Shown here: piece by piece, positions 44,017 through 52,610 of the stretch
Layout of the letters: each line of letters begins with the position of its first letter
Position numbering within the stretch: position 1 is the first letter of the stretch
Assembly: GCF_020991375.1 (NCBI RefSeq)
Contig: NZ_JAJLQZ010000003.1
Span: 62,001-126,000 of the forward strand
Direction of reading: 5' to 3'
From: Glycomyces amatae
GTDB lineage: Bacteria; Actinomycetota; Actinomycetes; Mycobacteriales; Micromonosporaceae
DNA length: 64,000 bases
The notes under the pieces: model-generated
The model's input: only the letters and a program-made list of their open reading frames with translations
What the model was told of the DNA's origin: nothing
The model's database searches: none
Position numbers and translations under genes: made by a program

Positions 44017-44036
44017 GAGTCAAGTATGCTTGACTC
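44017..44036. promoter_or_regulatory. Inverted-repeat operator GAGTCAAG-TATG-CTTGACTC
   Basis: Perfect 8-bp arms around a 4-base centre, in the 104-base divergent space between 43982 and 44087. A second copy starts 30 bases on. Confidence 0.75.
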
Positions 44037-44046
44037 ATCGAATTGA

Positions 44047-44064
44047 AGTCAAGCGTACTTGACT
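44047..44064. promoter_or_regulatory. Second operator AGTCAAG-CGTA-CTTGACT
   Basis: Same 7-bp arms as the site at 44017, centres 29 bases apart (about three helical turns). Likely bound by the XRE regulator at 44506. Confidence 0.75.
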
Positions 44065-44086
44065 CGACGACGCGAGGAGGACATCG

Positions 44087-44509
44087 ATGGCGACTCATGA
44101 CGCGGCCACGAGATATCAGGGCTCCAACAGGGCGACCGCGCGGCTCGCGCTCTGGACGCTGGCCTGGACGGCGACCCTCGCCGCGGCCCGGCTCGGCCCC
44201 GAGCTGCTGTGGGACGGGCAGGCCTCGCCCGCGGCGAGCTGGGTCGCCGTCGGCGCCAACGTCCTCGTCGGCGCCGCCTGGATCGTCTCCTTCGCGCGCT
44301 ACCTCCGAGCGCTCGACGACCTGTGGCGCAAGATCACGCAGGACTCGCTGGCGGTCGCCCTCGGGGTGGGCTGGGTCGCCGGCTTCGCCTACATCGCGGC
44401 GGACGCCGCGGGCCTCATCGCCCGCGACCTCGACATCGCGCTCTTCCCTGTGCTCCTGGGGGCCGTCTACATCGTCGCGGTCGCCGTCGGCTGGATCAGG
44501 TACCGATGA
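44087..44509 (+). CDS. Four-TM membrane protein coupled to XRE regulator
   Basis: A 140-residue membrane protein with about four hydrophobic segments and a charged loop (RYLRALDDLWRKITQDS). It is preceded by a strong GAGGAGG. Its stop overlaps the start of the XRE gene (ATGA). Pairs of a small membrane protein with an XRE regulator of this size are recurrent in Gram-positive bacteria; the sensed signal is unknown. Confidence 0.7.
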   Translation: MATHDAATRYQGSNRATARLALWTLAWTATLAAARLGPELLWDGQASPAASWVAVGANVLVGAAWIVSFARYLRALDDLWRKITQDSLAVALGVGWVAGFAYIAADAAGLIARDLDIALFPVLLGAVYIVAVAVGWIRYR

Positions 44510-44709
44510 GGAACCGCATCGCAGAGCTCCGGGCCGAACGCTCCTGGACGCAGGCCGACCTGGCCCGGCGCATCGGCGTCTCGCGGCAGTCGGTCAACGC
44601 GATCGAGACGGGGAAGTTCGACCCGAGCCTGCCCGTGGCGTTCCGCCTGGCCAGGCTGTTCGGCATGCCGATCGAGCACCTGTTCACCGACGAGCAGGGC
44701 GAGGAGTAG
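44506..44709 (+). CDS. Small XRE-type DNA-binding regulator
   Basis: A 67-residue single helix-turn-helix protein: LRAERSWTQADLARRIGVSR and QSVNAIETGKFDPS are the Xre/Cro-type recognition helices. It is translationally coupled to the membrane protein. Small size and lack of a sensor domain suggest it works with the membrane protein; the tandem AGTCAAG-N4-CTTGACT sites are its probable operators. Confidence 0.88.
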   Translation: MRNRIAELRAERSWTQADLARRIGVSRQSVNAIETGKFDPSLPVAFRLARLFGMPIEHLFTDEQGEE

Positions 44710-44856
44710 GCCCGCGGGTCTTCGAATCGACCGCCGGGCAGGGCTCGGGAGCGGTCTTGGGCGCGCGGTCGAGAGCGCGGACGACGCCGTGAGCGATACA
44801 ATCTCCATACGACACTCTGTCCTCTTCATTCACACTGCGGCACAACGGGATTAGGC

Positions 44857-45621
44857 GTGATGACAGCGAGATTCGAGCACACCGACGCCTTCCGCGGGGC
44901 GGTCTTCCAGTCCGTCGACCTGACGGAGGCGGTGTTCCGCGACTGCGATCTGAGCCGGGTCCGCGTCACCGGGTCGGCGATCCCCGAGCTGCGCGTGTCG
45001 GGCCACGCCGGCGAGATCGACCGGCTCGTGGTCAACGACGTCGACGTCACCGGTTTCGTGCAGGACGAACTCGACCGGCGCCACCCCGAACGCGTGACGC
45101 TGCGGGCGGCTCGGACGCCGGACGACTTCCGGTCGGTGTGGACGCTCCTGGAGGGGCTCTGGGAGGACGCGATCGCCCGCGCCGAGCGGCTGCCGGAGGC
45201 GGCCCGGAACGAGCGGGTGGACGGCGAGTGGTCCTTCGCCGAGACGCTGCGCCACCTGGTCTTCGCCACCGACATCTGGGTGGGGCGCATGGCGGGGGGC
45301 GAGGCCCGGCCGTTCCACCGGATCGGCCTGCCGACCGGCGACTACCCGGCCGAGGCGGCCCGCGGACTCGGCCTCGACCGCGACGCGCGGCCCTCCTGGG
45401 ACGAGATCACGGAGGTCCGCGCCGGTCGCGCGGCGATGATGAGGGACGCGGTGGAGCGCCTGACCGAAGCGGAGTTCGAGCGGGTCGTCACCGCCGAGCC
45501 GGCCCCGACCTGGGGAGCGGTGACCCTGCCGGTCGGCAGGTGCCTCCGGGTGGTGCTCAACGAGCACTGCGAGCACCGCCGCTTCGCCCTGCGCGACCTG
45601 GCGGTCCTGGAGTCCCGCTGA
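44857..45621 (+). CDS. Pentapeptide-repeat/DinB-like fusion protein
   Basis: A 254-residue protein. Residues ~5-45 read as pentapeptide-like repeats (FRGAVFQSVDLTEAVFRDCD). Residues ~85-250 are a DinB-like four-helix bundle with EWSFAETLRHLVFATDIWVGR and the histidine motif NEHCEHRRFALRDL. DinB-like proteins bind metal through these histidines and act as thiol transferases or hydrolases. Start GTG 44857 or ATG 44860, no clear ribosome site. The N-terminal part could be a degenerate repeat without function. Confidence 0.75.
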   Translation: MMTARFEHTDAFRGAVFQSVDLTEAVFRDCDLSRVRVTGSAIPELRVSGHAGEIDRLVVNDVDVTGFVQDELDRRHPERVTLRAARTPDDFRSVWTLLEGLWEDAIARAERLPEAARNERVDGEWSFAETLRHLVFATDIWVGRMAGGEARPFHRIGLPTGDYPAEAARGLGLDRDARPSWDEITEVRAGRAAMMRDAVERLTEAEFERVVTAEPAPTWGAVTLPVGRCLRVVLNEHCEHRRFALRDLAVLESR

Positions 45622-45652
45622 AGGGGCCGCGGCGGGCCTCCCGCGTCGCGGG

Positions 45653-45684
45653 CGCCCGGGCCCCGGATGACCGGGGCCCGGGCG
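45653..45684. terminator. Bidirectional terminator between convergent genes
   Basis: Perfect 14-bp stem (45653-45666 with 45671-45684), ATGA loop, between the DinB-like stop and the esterase stop. Confidence 0.7.
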
Positions 45685-45697
45685 AACGGTACTGCTC

Positions 45698-47002
45698 TCA
45701 ACTCGCCGTGCAGGTCACGGCGGGCGCGGCGGCCGCGCCGGAGCCGATGAACCCCCAGGCGGTGCTGCGGGTCTGGCCGGCCGCGACGGTGCCGTTCCAT
45801 CCGACGTCGCGGGCGGTCACCGTCGACCCGGCGGTGGTGACCTCGGCGTTCCAACTGCTGGAGACGGACTGGCCGCCGGGCCAGGTCCAGGTGAGCGTCC
45901 AGCCGTCGAGCGGGCGGGAGCCGGCGGTGACGTCGACGTCGCCCTGCCAGCCCGAACCCCAGTCGCCGACCACGCGGACGACGGCGGTGCACTCGCCGTC
46001 GGCCGGCGGCGTGGTCTCCTCGGGCGGGGTCGTGGGCTCCTCAGGCGGGGTCGTGCCGCCGGGGTCGCCCTGGTCGAGTCCGAAGAACTCGATGGCGAGC
46101 CGCGCCATGCCCGACTGCGGGAGCGCGTGCCCCGCACCCTCGGCGGTGATGGCCTCGACCTGGACCGTGCCGCTCGCGTCGGCGTAGCGCTTGCGCTCCC
46201 AGTTCGGTTGCGGCCGGTCGGTGGAGGTCGGGTTCTGGCTCAGCCCGAACACGTTCGTCCACTGCTCGGCCGCCTCCTGGAGCAGCTGGTAGGGGACGAG
46301 GTTGTCCTGGCTGCCGTGCCAGAGCTGCACGCGGGGCCGCGGGCCGCTGTAGCCGGGGTAGGCCTGCCGGACCGAGTCGCCCCACGACTGCGGGGTCCGG
46401 TCCATGCCGCCGCTGACGCAGCGGCTGGTCTGCGGCGGGAAGTCGGCCTCGTTCGCGAAGCAGGTGAAGGGGACGCCCATGAACGCCGAGCCGGCGGCGA
46501 ACACGTCCGGGTAGAGGGCGAGGAGCGCGTTGGTCTCCATGCCGCCCGAGGAGCTCCCGGTGACGTACACCCGGTCGGGGTCGCCGCCGTACCGGTCCTC
46601 GACGTACTCGACCATCGAGACGACGGATGCCGGGTCGCTGCCGCCGCCTCGGGTCTTGGACGCGTCCGACCACACGTCGAAGCAGTTGCCCATCGCGGTC
46701 TGCTTCGTGGCGGTGGGGTAGACGACGATGAAGCCGTACTGGTCGGCCAGCGAGGCGAATTCGGATCCGGAGTAGAAGCCGGTCCCGGACCCGCCGCAGC
46801 CGTGCATGGCGACCAGGATCGCCGGCTCGGACGGCCGGGCGTCCGGCACGTAGACGTGCATGCGCAGGCCGCCGGGGTTGTCGCCGAAATTCGTCACCTC
46901 CTGGAGGGAGGCGGCGGCCGCGGAGGGCGCGAACGCGACCCCGGCGGCGATGAGCAGCAGTCCGCTGAGGACGGCCGCGAAAGCGGTTCTGGTTCGTTTC
47001 AC
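45698..47002 (-). CDS. Secreted PHB-depolymerase-type esterase with CBM2
   Basis: A 434-residue exported esterase with GTG start after AGGAGC. Signal peptide 1-31; alpha/beta-hydrolase domain with the oxyanion MHGCGG near 67 and nucleophile Ser151 in TGSSSGG; family members are acetylxylan, feruloyl or PHB depolymerases (CE1-like). A Thr/Pro/Glu linker leads to a CBM2 (residues ~335-434, GWTLTWTWPGGQ and SSWNA), which binds cellulose or xylan. This argues for plant cell-wall deacylation outside the cell. Confidence 0.88.
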   Translation of the reverse strand: MKRTRTAFAAVLSGLLLIAAGVAFAPSAAAASLQEVTNFGDNPGGLRMHVYVPDARPSEPAILVAMHGCGGSGTGFYSGSEFASLADQYGFIVVYPTATKQTAMGNCFDVWSDASKTRGGGSDPASVVSMVEYVEDRYGGDPDRVYVTGSSSGGMETNALLALYPDVFAAGSAFMGVPFTCFANEADFPPQTSRCVSGGMDRTPQSWGDSVRQAYPGYSGPRPRVQLWHGSQDNLVPYQLLQEAAEQWTNVFGLSQNPTSTDRPQPNWERKRYADASGTVQVEAITAEGAGHALPQSGMARLAIEFFGLDQGDPGGTTPPEEPTTPPEETTPPADGECTAVVRVVGDWGSGWQGDVDVTAGSRPLDGWTLTWTWPGGQSVSSSWNAEVTTAGSTVTARDVGWNGTVAAGQTRSTAWGFIGSGAAAAPAVTCTAS

Positions 47003-47103
47003 TTGGAGGTGCTCCTGACTGTCGCGCCGAGGCGGAAGTGAGGGGGTCTCGACTGGTTCATTCGTCGAATACGCGACGATCGATACAGATGTGAGCGGCG
47101 GTG

Positions 47104-48396
47104 TCAGCGGGTCGTCCGGGACAGGTCGCTGCGGTGGGTCTCGTCGGCCGCGCGGATGCATACCGCGGTGAGCAGGCAGCACGCGGCGATCACGATCGAG
47201 AGCACGACGACGTGGGCCCCGCCTGCCAGGATCGCGGCGAACACCAGCGGCGAGGCGCCCGCGCCGGTCGAGGAGACCTGGTAGCCGAGCGAGGCGCCGG
47301 TGTAGCGGGTGCGGGTCGCGAACATCTCGCTGTACAGCGCGGCCAGGGGGCCGTACATCATCGGGTGGACGACGGCCTGGCCGACGACCACGGCGAGGGT
47401 GAGCATGAGGACCGATCCGGTGTCGATCATCGGGAACATGAGGAAGGCGAACGCCGCCATGGCCAGCGCGCCGGCGAGGACGACCGGCCGCCTGCCGATC
47501 CGGTCCGACCAGGCCGAGTACGCGGGGATGGCGATCACCGCCAGCGCCGAGGAGAGCGCCAGCGCGTTGAGGACGGTGCCGCGCGGGAATCCCGCCTCGA
47601 CGGCGTAGGCGACGGCGAACGCGGTGAGCGTGGACTGCGCGACGAAGACGCCGAAGCCGATCCCGACGGCCAGGAGCAGGTTCCTGGGGTGCCTGCGGAG
47701 GACTTCGCGCAGGGGCCAGCGCTCCGCGGCCTCGGGGGCGGCGCCTTCGAACACGGGGGTCTCGGCGACGCGCGACCGCACGAAGAGGCCGAGCGCGAGC
47801 AGGACGACGCTGAGCAGGAACGGGAGGCGCCAGCCCCAGGAGAGGAACTGCGCCTCGGTGGTGCCGGCGGCGACCAGGGCGAGGACCACTGTGGAGAGGA
47901 CCATGCCGCTGGGGGCGCCCGCGTTGGTGAACGAGGCCCACAGTCCGCGCCGGGAGGGGGCGTGCTCGGCCGAGAGCAGGACCGCGCCGCCCCATTCGCC
48001 GCCGAGGGCGATGCCCTGGACGACGCGGAGGGCGACGAGCAGGAGCGGCGCGAGGCCCCCGACCTGGTCGTGGGTGGGCAGCAGGCCGATGAGGGTGCTC
48101 GCTGCGCCCATGGTCGCCATGGTGACCACGAGCATCCGCTTGCGGCCGAGGCGGTCGCCGAAGTGCCCGAAGACGATGCCGCCGAGCGGCCGGGCGAGGT
48201 AGCCGGCGGCGAGGGTGCCGAAGCTGGCGACGGTGCCCACCAGGGGGTCCATGTCGGAGAAGAAGACCTTGTTGAAGACGAGCGCGGCGGCGGTCGCGTA
48301 GAGGAGGAAGTCGTAGAACTCGATCAGGCTGCCCAGGTAGCTGGAGATGACGGCGCGGCGGAGCTGGGGGCCGGTCGCCGGTTCGGTCCGAGACAT
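47104..48396 (-). CDS. MFS transporter, metabolite:H+ symporter (MHS) type
   Basis: A 430-residue permease with twelve predicted segments and the MHS pattern (GHFGDRLGRKRMLVVT after segment 2, IALGGEWGGAVLL in the centre). MHS members import shikimate, proline betaine, alpha-ketoglutarate or aromatic acids. It is divergent from PaaX and the CoA-pathway genes across a 108-base region, so it is likely the substrate importer of that cluster. Confidence 0.88.
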   Translation of the reverse strand: MSRTEPATGPQLRRAVISSYLGSLIEFYDFLLYATAAALVFNKVFFSDMDPLVGTVASFGTLAAGYLARPLGGIVFGHFGDRLGRKRMLVVTMATMGAASTLIGLLPTHDQVGGLAPLLLVALRVVQGIALGGEWGGAVLLSAEHAPSRRGLWASFTNAGAPSGMVLSTVVLALVAAGTTEAQFLSWGWRLPFLLSVVLLALGLFVRSRVAETPVFEGAAPEAAERWPLREVLRRHPRNLLLAVGIGFGVFVAQSTLTAFAVAYAVEAGFPRGTVLNALALSSALAVIAIPAYSAWSDRIGRRPVVLAGALAMAAFAFLMFPMIDTGSVLMLTLAVVVGQAVVHPMMYGPLAALYSEMFATRTRYTGASLGYQVSSTGAGASPLVFAAILAGGAHVVVLSIVIAACCLLTAVCIRAADETHRSDLSRTTR

Positions 48397-48459
48397 GGCG
48401 TGCCTCCGGTGGGGTTGCGGCGGGGGCCGGTCGGACGGCCGGACCCTTTAAATTAATCT

Positions 48460-48471
48460 ATGTAAATACAT
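48460..48471. promoter_or_regulatory. Palindrome ATGTA-AA-TACAT in divergent promoter region
   Basis: Exact 5-bp arms in the AT-rich region between the MHS gene and PaaX; a candidate PaaX-type operator. A second AT-rich element with TTTGCATATA lies near 48486. Confidence 0.5.
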
Positions 48472-48504
48472 GACGACAGTCAAGGATTTGCATATACTGA
48501 TTCC

Positions 48505-49338
48505 ATGACGAGTGACAACGGGGAGGTCCGCCCCCAGGGCCTGCTGCTCACCTTCTTCGGCGGGCACGTGCTCGGCCGGGGCGTGCGCGTCGCCACCGGC
48601 AGCGTCGTCGAGGTGCTCGCCCGCGTCGGCGTGGCCGAGCCGGCCGCCAGGTCGGCGCTGAGCCGCATGGCCGAGCACGGGCTCCTGCGGCGGCACCGGC
48701 ACGGGCGCAAGGTCTACCTGGGGCTCACACCGCGGTCCCGCGGCATCCTCAACGACGGCGAGGTCCGCATCTGGCGCAACGGCGTCGTGGACGACCGGTG
48801 GGACGGCACCTGGACCCTCCTGGGGTTCACCGTCCCCGAATCGCAGCGCAGCCGGCGCCACCTCCTGCGCTCGCGGCTCATGTGGGCCGGATTCGGCAGC
48901 CTCCAGGGCGGGCTGTGGATCGCCCCCTCCCCCGTCGACGCGGACACGCTGCTGGCCGGCGTCGAGGCGGCCGAGCACGTCAAGCTCTTCGAGGCCCGCG
49001 CGCTCGCCCCCACCGACGTGCGCGACCTCGTCGAGAGCGCCTGGGACCTCGAAGCGCTCGCCAAGCACTACCTCCGGTTCATCGAGCGCTGGTCGCCCGA
49101 GCCGACCGGCCCCGACTCGGCCGACCCGCTGGCCCGGCAGCTGCTGCTCACCGCCGAGTGGCTGCACCTGCTGCGCAAGGACCCGCGGCTGCCGGTGCAG
49201 CACCTGCCCGGCGACTGGCCCGCCGAGCGGGCCCAGCGCCTCTTCCGGCGCCTCCACGCCGAGCTCGAGCCCCGGGCCCGGGCCATCGCGTTCGCGGCGC
49301 TGGACACCACCCCCGAAGCGGACGAAGGAGACCACTGA
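48505..49338 (+). CDS. PaaX-family transcriptional regulator
   Basis: A 277-residue protein. The N-terminal winged helix (ARVGVAEPAARSALSRMAEHG) and C-terminal PaaX domain match the regulators of aryl-CoA pathways (PaaX binds phenylacetyl-CoA in other bacteria). It heads the cluster and overlaps the SDR gene (TGATG). Its effector here may be a CoA thioester made by the ligase two genes on. Confidence 0.88.
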   Translation: MTSDNGEVRPQGLLLTFFGGHVLGRGVRVATGSVVEVLARVGVAEPAARSALSRMAEHGLLRRHRHGRKVYLGLTPRSRGILNDGEVRIWRNGVVDDRWDGTWTLLGFTVPESQRSRRHLLRSRLMWAGFGSLQGGLWIAPSPVDADTLLAGVEAAEHVKLFEARALAPTDVRDLVESAWDLEALAKHYLRFIERWSPEPTGPDSADPLARQLLLTAEWLHLLRKDPRLPVQHLPGDWPAERAQRLFRRLHAELEPRARAIAFAALDTTPEADEGDH

Positions 49339-50255
49339 TGGACTTGAGCGGCAAGAGCGCGATCGTCACCGGCGCGGGACGGGGGCTGGGCCGGGCGTAC
49401 GCGCTGGCGATGGCGGCCGCGGGCGCCTCGGTGGTCGTCAACGACGCGGACGCGGAGGCCGCCGCGAAGGTGGCCGCCGAGGCCGAGGCGGCGGGCGGGC
49501 GGGCCGTGGCCGCGCCCGGCGCGGTCGGCTCCGCCGCGACGGCGGAGATGCTGGCCGAGACGGCGCTCGAGTCGTTCGGACGCCTCGACGGCCTGGTGAC
49601 CAACGCGGGGGTGCTGCGCGACCGGATCCTGTGGAAGATGTCCGACGAGGACTTCGACGCCGTCGTCGACGTCCATCTGCGGGGGACGTTCACCTGCGTG
49701 CGGGCCGCCGTGCGGCGGATGCGGTCCCAGGGCGAGGGCGGCCGGATCATCGTGGTCGGCTCCCCGGCCGGGCAGCGCGGCAACGTGGGCCAGACCAACT
49801 ACTCGGCCGCGAAGGCCGCGATCGTCGGCATGGCGCGCACCTGGGCCGCCGAGTGCGCGCGCGACCGCATCGCGGTCAACGCCGTGATCCCGGTGGCCGC
49901 CACGGCGATGACCAGGACGATCCCCGTGTTCGAGCCGTACGCGCGCGCCTGGGAGGAGGAGGGCCGGCCCCTGCCCGCATGGCTGCGCGCCGGGGCCGGG
50001 TTCGGCGTCCCCGAGGACGTCGCGGCGCTGCCGGTGTTCCTCATGTCCGACGCCGCCGCCGCGATCACCGGGCAGGCCGTCGGGCTCGGGGGCGACCGGC
50101 TCTCGCTGTGGTCCCACCCGCAGGAGACCGTCGCCGCGTGCCGCGACGGCGGCTGGACCGCCGACGGCATCGCGTCCGTGTGGCCCCACGTGTTCGGGCC
50201 GCGGGCCGAGACGGTGGGCGTGCCCGCCGTCGAAGCGCCGCAGGAGGGGTCGTGA
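49338..50255 (+). CDS. SDR-family oxidoreductase
   Basis: A 305-residue short-chain dehydrogenase with TGAGRGLG at the NAD(P) site (~11-18), NAG near 93 and the catalytic YSAAK (residues ~155-159). Its start overlaps the PaaX stop. It is slightly longer than the usual 250-260, with an extra ~45 residues at the C-terminus. Probable role: 3-hydroxyacyl-CoA or ring-alcohol oxidation in the pathway; substrate unknown. Confidence 0.88.
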   Translation: MDLSGKSAIVTGAGRGLGRAYALAMAAAGASVVVNDADAEAAAKVAAEAEAAGGRAVAAPGAVGSAATAEMLAETALESFGRLDGLVTNAGVLRDRILWKMSDEDFDAVVDVHLRGTFTCVRAAVRRMRSQGEGGRIIVVGSPAGQRGNVGQTNYSAAKAAIVGMARTWAAECARDRIAVNAVIPVAATAMTRTIPVFEPYARAWEEEGRPLPAWLRAGAGFGVPEDVAALPVFLMSDAAAAITGQAVGLGGDRLSLWSHPQETVAACRDGGWTADGIASVWPHVFGPRAETVGVPAVEAPQEGS

Positions 50256-51124
50256 ACGTCGGGGAGCTGACCGCCGTCGACGTGCACGTGCACGCCGAGA
50301 TCGGCGAGGACGGGCGCACCGCGCTGCCCGACGAGCTGCTCGACGCCTCCAGCGCGCACTTCGCGGCGCACGGGCGCCGCAGCCCCTCGATCGACGCGAC
50401 CGCCGCGTACTACCGCGAGCGGCGCATGGCCGCCGTGGTGTTCACCGTCGACGCCGAGCACGCCACCGGCCGCCCGCCGATCCCGAACGAGGAGGTCGCG
50501 GCCGCGTGCGCGCGCAACGCGGACGTCCTCATCCCGTTCGCCAGCGTGGACCCCTGGCGCGGCGCCGCGGCGGTGCGGGCGGTCCGGCGCCTCGCCGCCG
50601 ACCACGGCGTCCGCGGATTCAAGTTCCACCCCAGCCTCCAGGCGTTCGACCCGTCCGAGCGGCGGTTCTACCCGGTGTACGAGGCCATCGCCGAACTCGG
50701 GCTCCCCGCGGTGTTCCACACCGGGCAGACCGGCATAGGCGCCGGGCTCCCCGGCGGCGGCGGCATCCGGCTGAAGTACTCCGATCCGATGCTGCTCGAC
50801 GGCGTCGCCGCCGACGTCCCGGACCTGACGATCATCCTGGCGCACCCGTCCTTCCCGTGGCAGGAGGAGGCGCTCGCCGTCGCCGTCCACAAGCCCTCGG
50901 TCCACATCGACCTGTCCGGGTGGTCGCCGAAGTACTTCCCCCCGCTGCTCGTGCGCTACGCCGACTCGCTGCTCAAGCACAAGGTGCTGTTCGGCTCCGA
51001 CTACCCCCTGCTCACCCCCGACCGGTGGCTGGCCGACTTCGCGGCGCTCGACCTCAAGGACGAGGTGCGGCCGCTGATCCTCAAGGAGAACGCCGCGCGC
51101 CTCCTCGGGCTGGGAACGGGGTGA
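50252..51124 (+). CDS. Amidohydrolase_2-family metal-dependent hydrolase/decarboxylase
   Basis: A 290-residue TIM-barrel protein of the amidohydrolase_2 group: HVH at the metal site (VDVHVHAE), FKFHPSLQ near 127, FHTGQTG near 160, LAHPSFPW near 200 and FGSDYPLL near 250. Members include ring-cleavage decarboxylases and lactone hydrolases. GTG start overlaps the SDR stop (GTGA). The metal and reaction cannot be fixed from sequence. Confidence 0.85.
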   Translation: MNVGELTAVDVHVHAEIGEDGRTALPDELLDASSAHFAAHGRRSPSIDATAAYYRERRMAAVVFTVDAEHATGRPPIPNEEVAAACARNADVLIPFASVDPWRGAAAVRAVRRLAADHGVRGFKFHPSLQAFDPSERRFYPVYEAIAELGLPAVFHTGQTGIGAGLPGGGGIRLKYSDPMLLDGVAADVPDLTIILAHPSFPWQEEALAVAVHKPSVHIDLSGWSPKYFPPLLVRYADSLLKHKVLFGSDYPLLTPDRWLADFAALDLKDEVRPLILKENAARLLGLGTG

Positions 51125-51128
51125 GGCC

Positions 51129-52610
51129 TTGCGCGACTTCGGCATCGGATCGTGGACGGCGCGCCGGGCCCGCAAGAGCCCGCACCGGACCGCCGTCATA
51201 GGCCCCGGCCGCCGCCTCACCTACGCCGAGCTGCACGAGCGGGTCCACCGCCTCGCCCACGCCCTGCGCACCCTCGGCGTCCGCCGCGGCGACCGGGTCG
51301 CCTACCTGGGCCCGAACCACCACACGCTCCTCGAGACGCTCTTCGCCGGCGGCGTCCTCGGCGCGATCGTCGTGCCCCTCAACACCCGCCTCGCCCCGCC
51401 GGAGCTCGAGCACTGCCTGGAGGACTCGGGCAGCGCCGTGCTGATCCGCGGCGACGGGGCCGCGGGCACCGCGCGCCGCACGATCGACGTCGGCGACCCC
51501 GGCCCGCTCGGCTACGAGGCGCTGCTGGCCGACGCGCCGTCGACCCCGATCGACGAGGCCGTGGCCCTCGACGACCCGTTCGTCATCATGTACACCTCCG
51601 GCACCACCGGCCGCCCCAAGGGGGTGCTGCTCACCCACGGCAACCTCACCTGGAACGCGGTCAACGTCCTGGTCGACATGGACCTCGCCCACGACGAGGT
51701 CACGCTGTGCGCGGCGCCGCTGTTCCACACCGCGGGCCTGAACATGACCTGCCTGCCGACGCTCCTCAAGGGCGGCACCGTGGTCCTGGAGCCCGCCTTC
51801 GACCCCGACCGCGCGCTGCGGCTCGTCGAGGAGCTCCGCGTCACCTACGTGTTCGGCGTCCCGGTCATGTTCGACGCGATCGCCCGCTGCGCGGCCTGGG
51901 AGGGCGCCGACCTGTCGAGCCTGCGGCGCCTCACCTGCGGCGGCGCCCCCGTGCCGGCCCCCACCATCGCGGCCTTCCTCGACCGGGGCGTCGTCTTCAG
52001 CCAGGGCTACGGCATGACCGAGGCCTCGCCGGGCGTGCTCTTCCTGCCCGCGCAGGACAGCGCCCGCAAGGCCGGGACGGCGGGCGTGCCGCACTTCTTC
52101 ACCGACGTCGAGGTGGTCGACCCCGGGGCGCGGCCGGTCGCGGCCGGGGAGCGCGGCGAGGTCATCGCGCACGGCCCCAACGTGATGCGCGGGTACTGGG
52201 GCCGACCGGAGGAGACCGCGGCCGCCGTCGCGGACGGATGGCTGCGCACCGGGGACATCGCCGTCGCCGACGCCGACGGCTACATCGCCATCGTGGACCG
52301 GGCGAAGGACGTGTTCATCTCCGGCGGCGAGAACGTCTCCCCCGCCGAGGTCGAACTGGCGCTGCGCGAGCATCCCGGCGTCGCCGACTGCGCGGTGATC
52401 GGCGTCCCCGACGCGGACTGGGGCGAGGTCGGCAAGGCGATCGTCGTCCCGGCCGCCGAGGCCCGCCCGGACGGACCCGCGCTCCTGGCGTTCCTGCGCG
52501 GCAGGCTCGCCGGGTACAAGATCCCGAAGACGGTGGTGTTCACCGCCGCGCTCCCCCGCTCCCCCGCGGGCAAGATCATCCGAGACATCCTCAGAAAGGA
52601 GCACCGATGA
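51129..52610 (+). CDS. Acyl/aryl-CoA ligase (AMP-forming)
   Basis: A 493-residue ANL-family ligase with YTSGTTGRPKGVLLTHG (A3), YGMTEA (A5), GWLRTGDIAVADADGYI (A7/A8) and the C-terminal Lys in RSPAGKIIRDIL. TTG start, five bases after the previous stop. It would activate a carboxylic acid taken up by the MHS transporter. The specificity pocket resembles medium-chain or cyclic acid ligases only loosely. Confidence 0.92.
   Translation: MRDFGIGSWTARRARKSPHRTAVIGPGRRLTYAELHERVHRLAHALRTLGVRRGDRVAYLGPNHHTLLETLFAGGVLGAIVVPLNTRLAPPELEHCLEDSGSAVLIRGDGAAGTARRTIDVGDPGPLGYEALLADAPSTPIDEAVALDDPFVIMYTSGTTGRPKGVLLTHGNLTWNAVNVLVDMDLAHDEVTLCAAPLFHTAGLNMTCLPTLLKGGTVVLEPAFDPDRALRLVEELRVTYVFGVPVMFDAIARCAAWEGADLSSLRRLTCGGAPVPAPTIAAFLDRGVVFSQGYGMTEASPGVLFLPAQDSARKAGTAGVPHFFTDVEVVDPGARPVAAGERGEVIAHGPNVMRGYWGRPEETAAAVADGWLRTGDIAVADADGYIAIVDRAKDVFISGGENVSPAEVELALREHPGVADCAVIGVPDADWGEVGKAIVVPAAEARPDGPALLAFLRGRLAGYKIPKTVVFTAALPRSPAGKIIRDILRKEHR

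Noticed and set aside
44857-45621. DinB-like gene as part of the XRE switch
   Set aside because: Separated by 147 bases with no operator copy; treated as independent.
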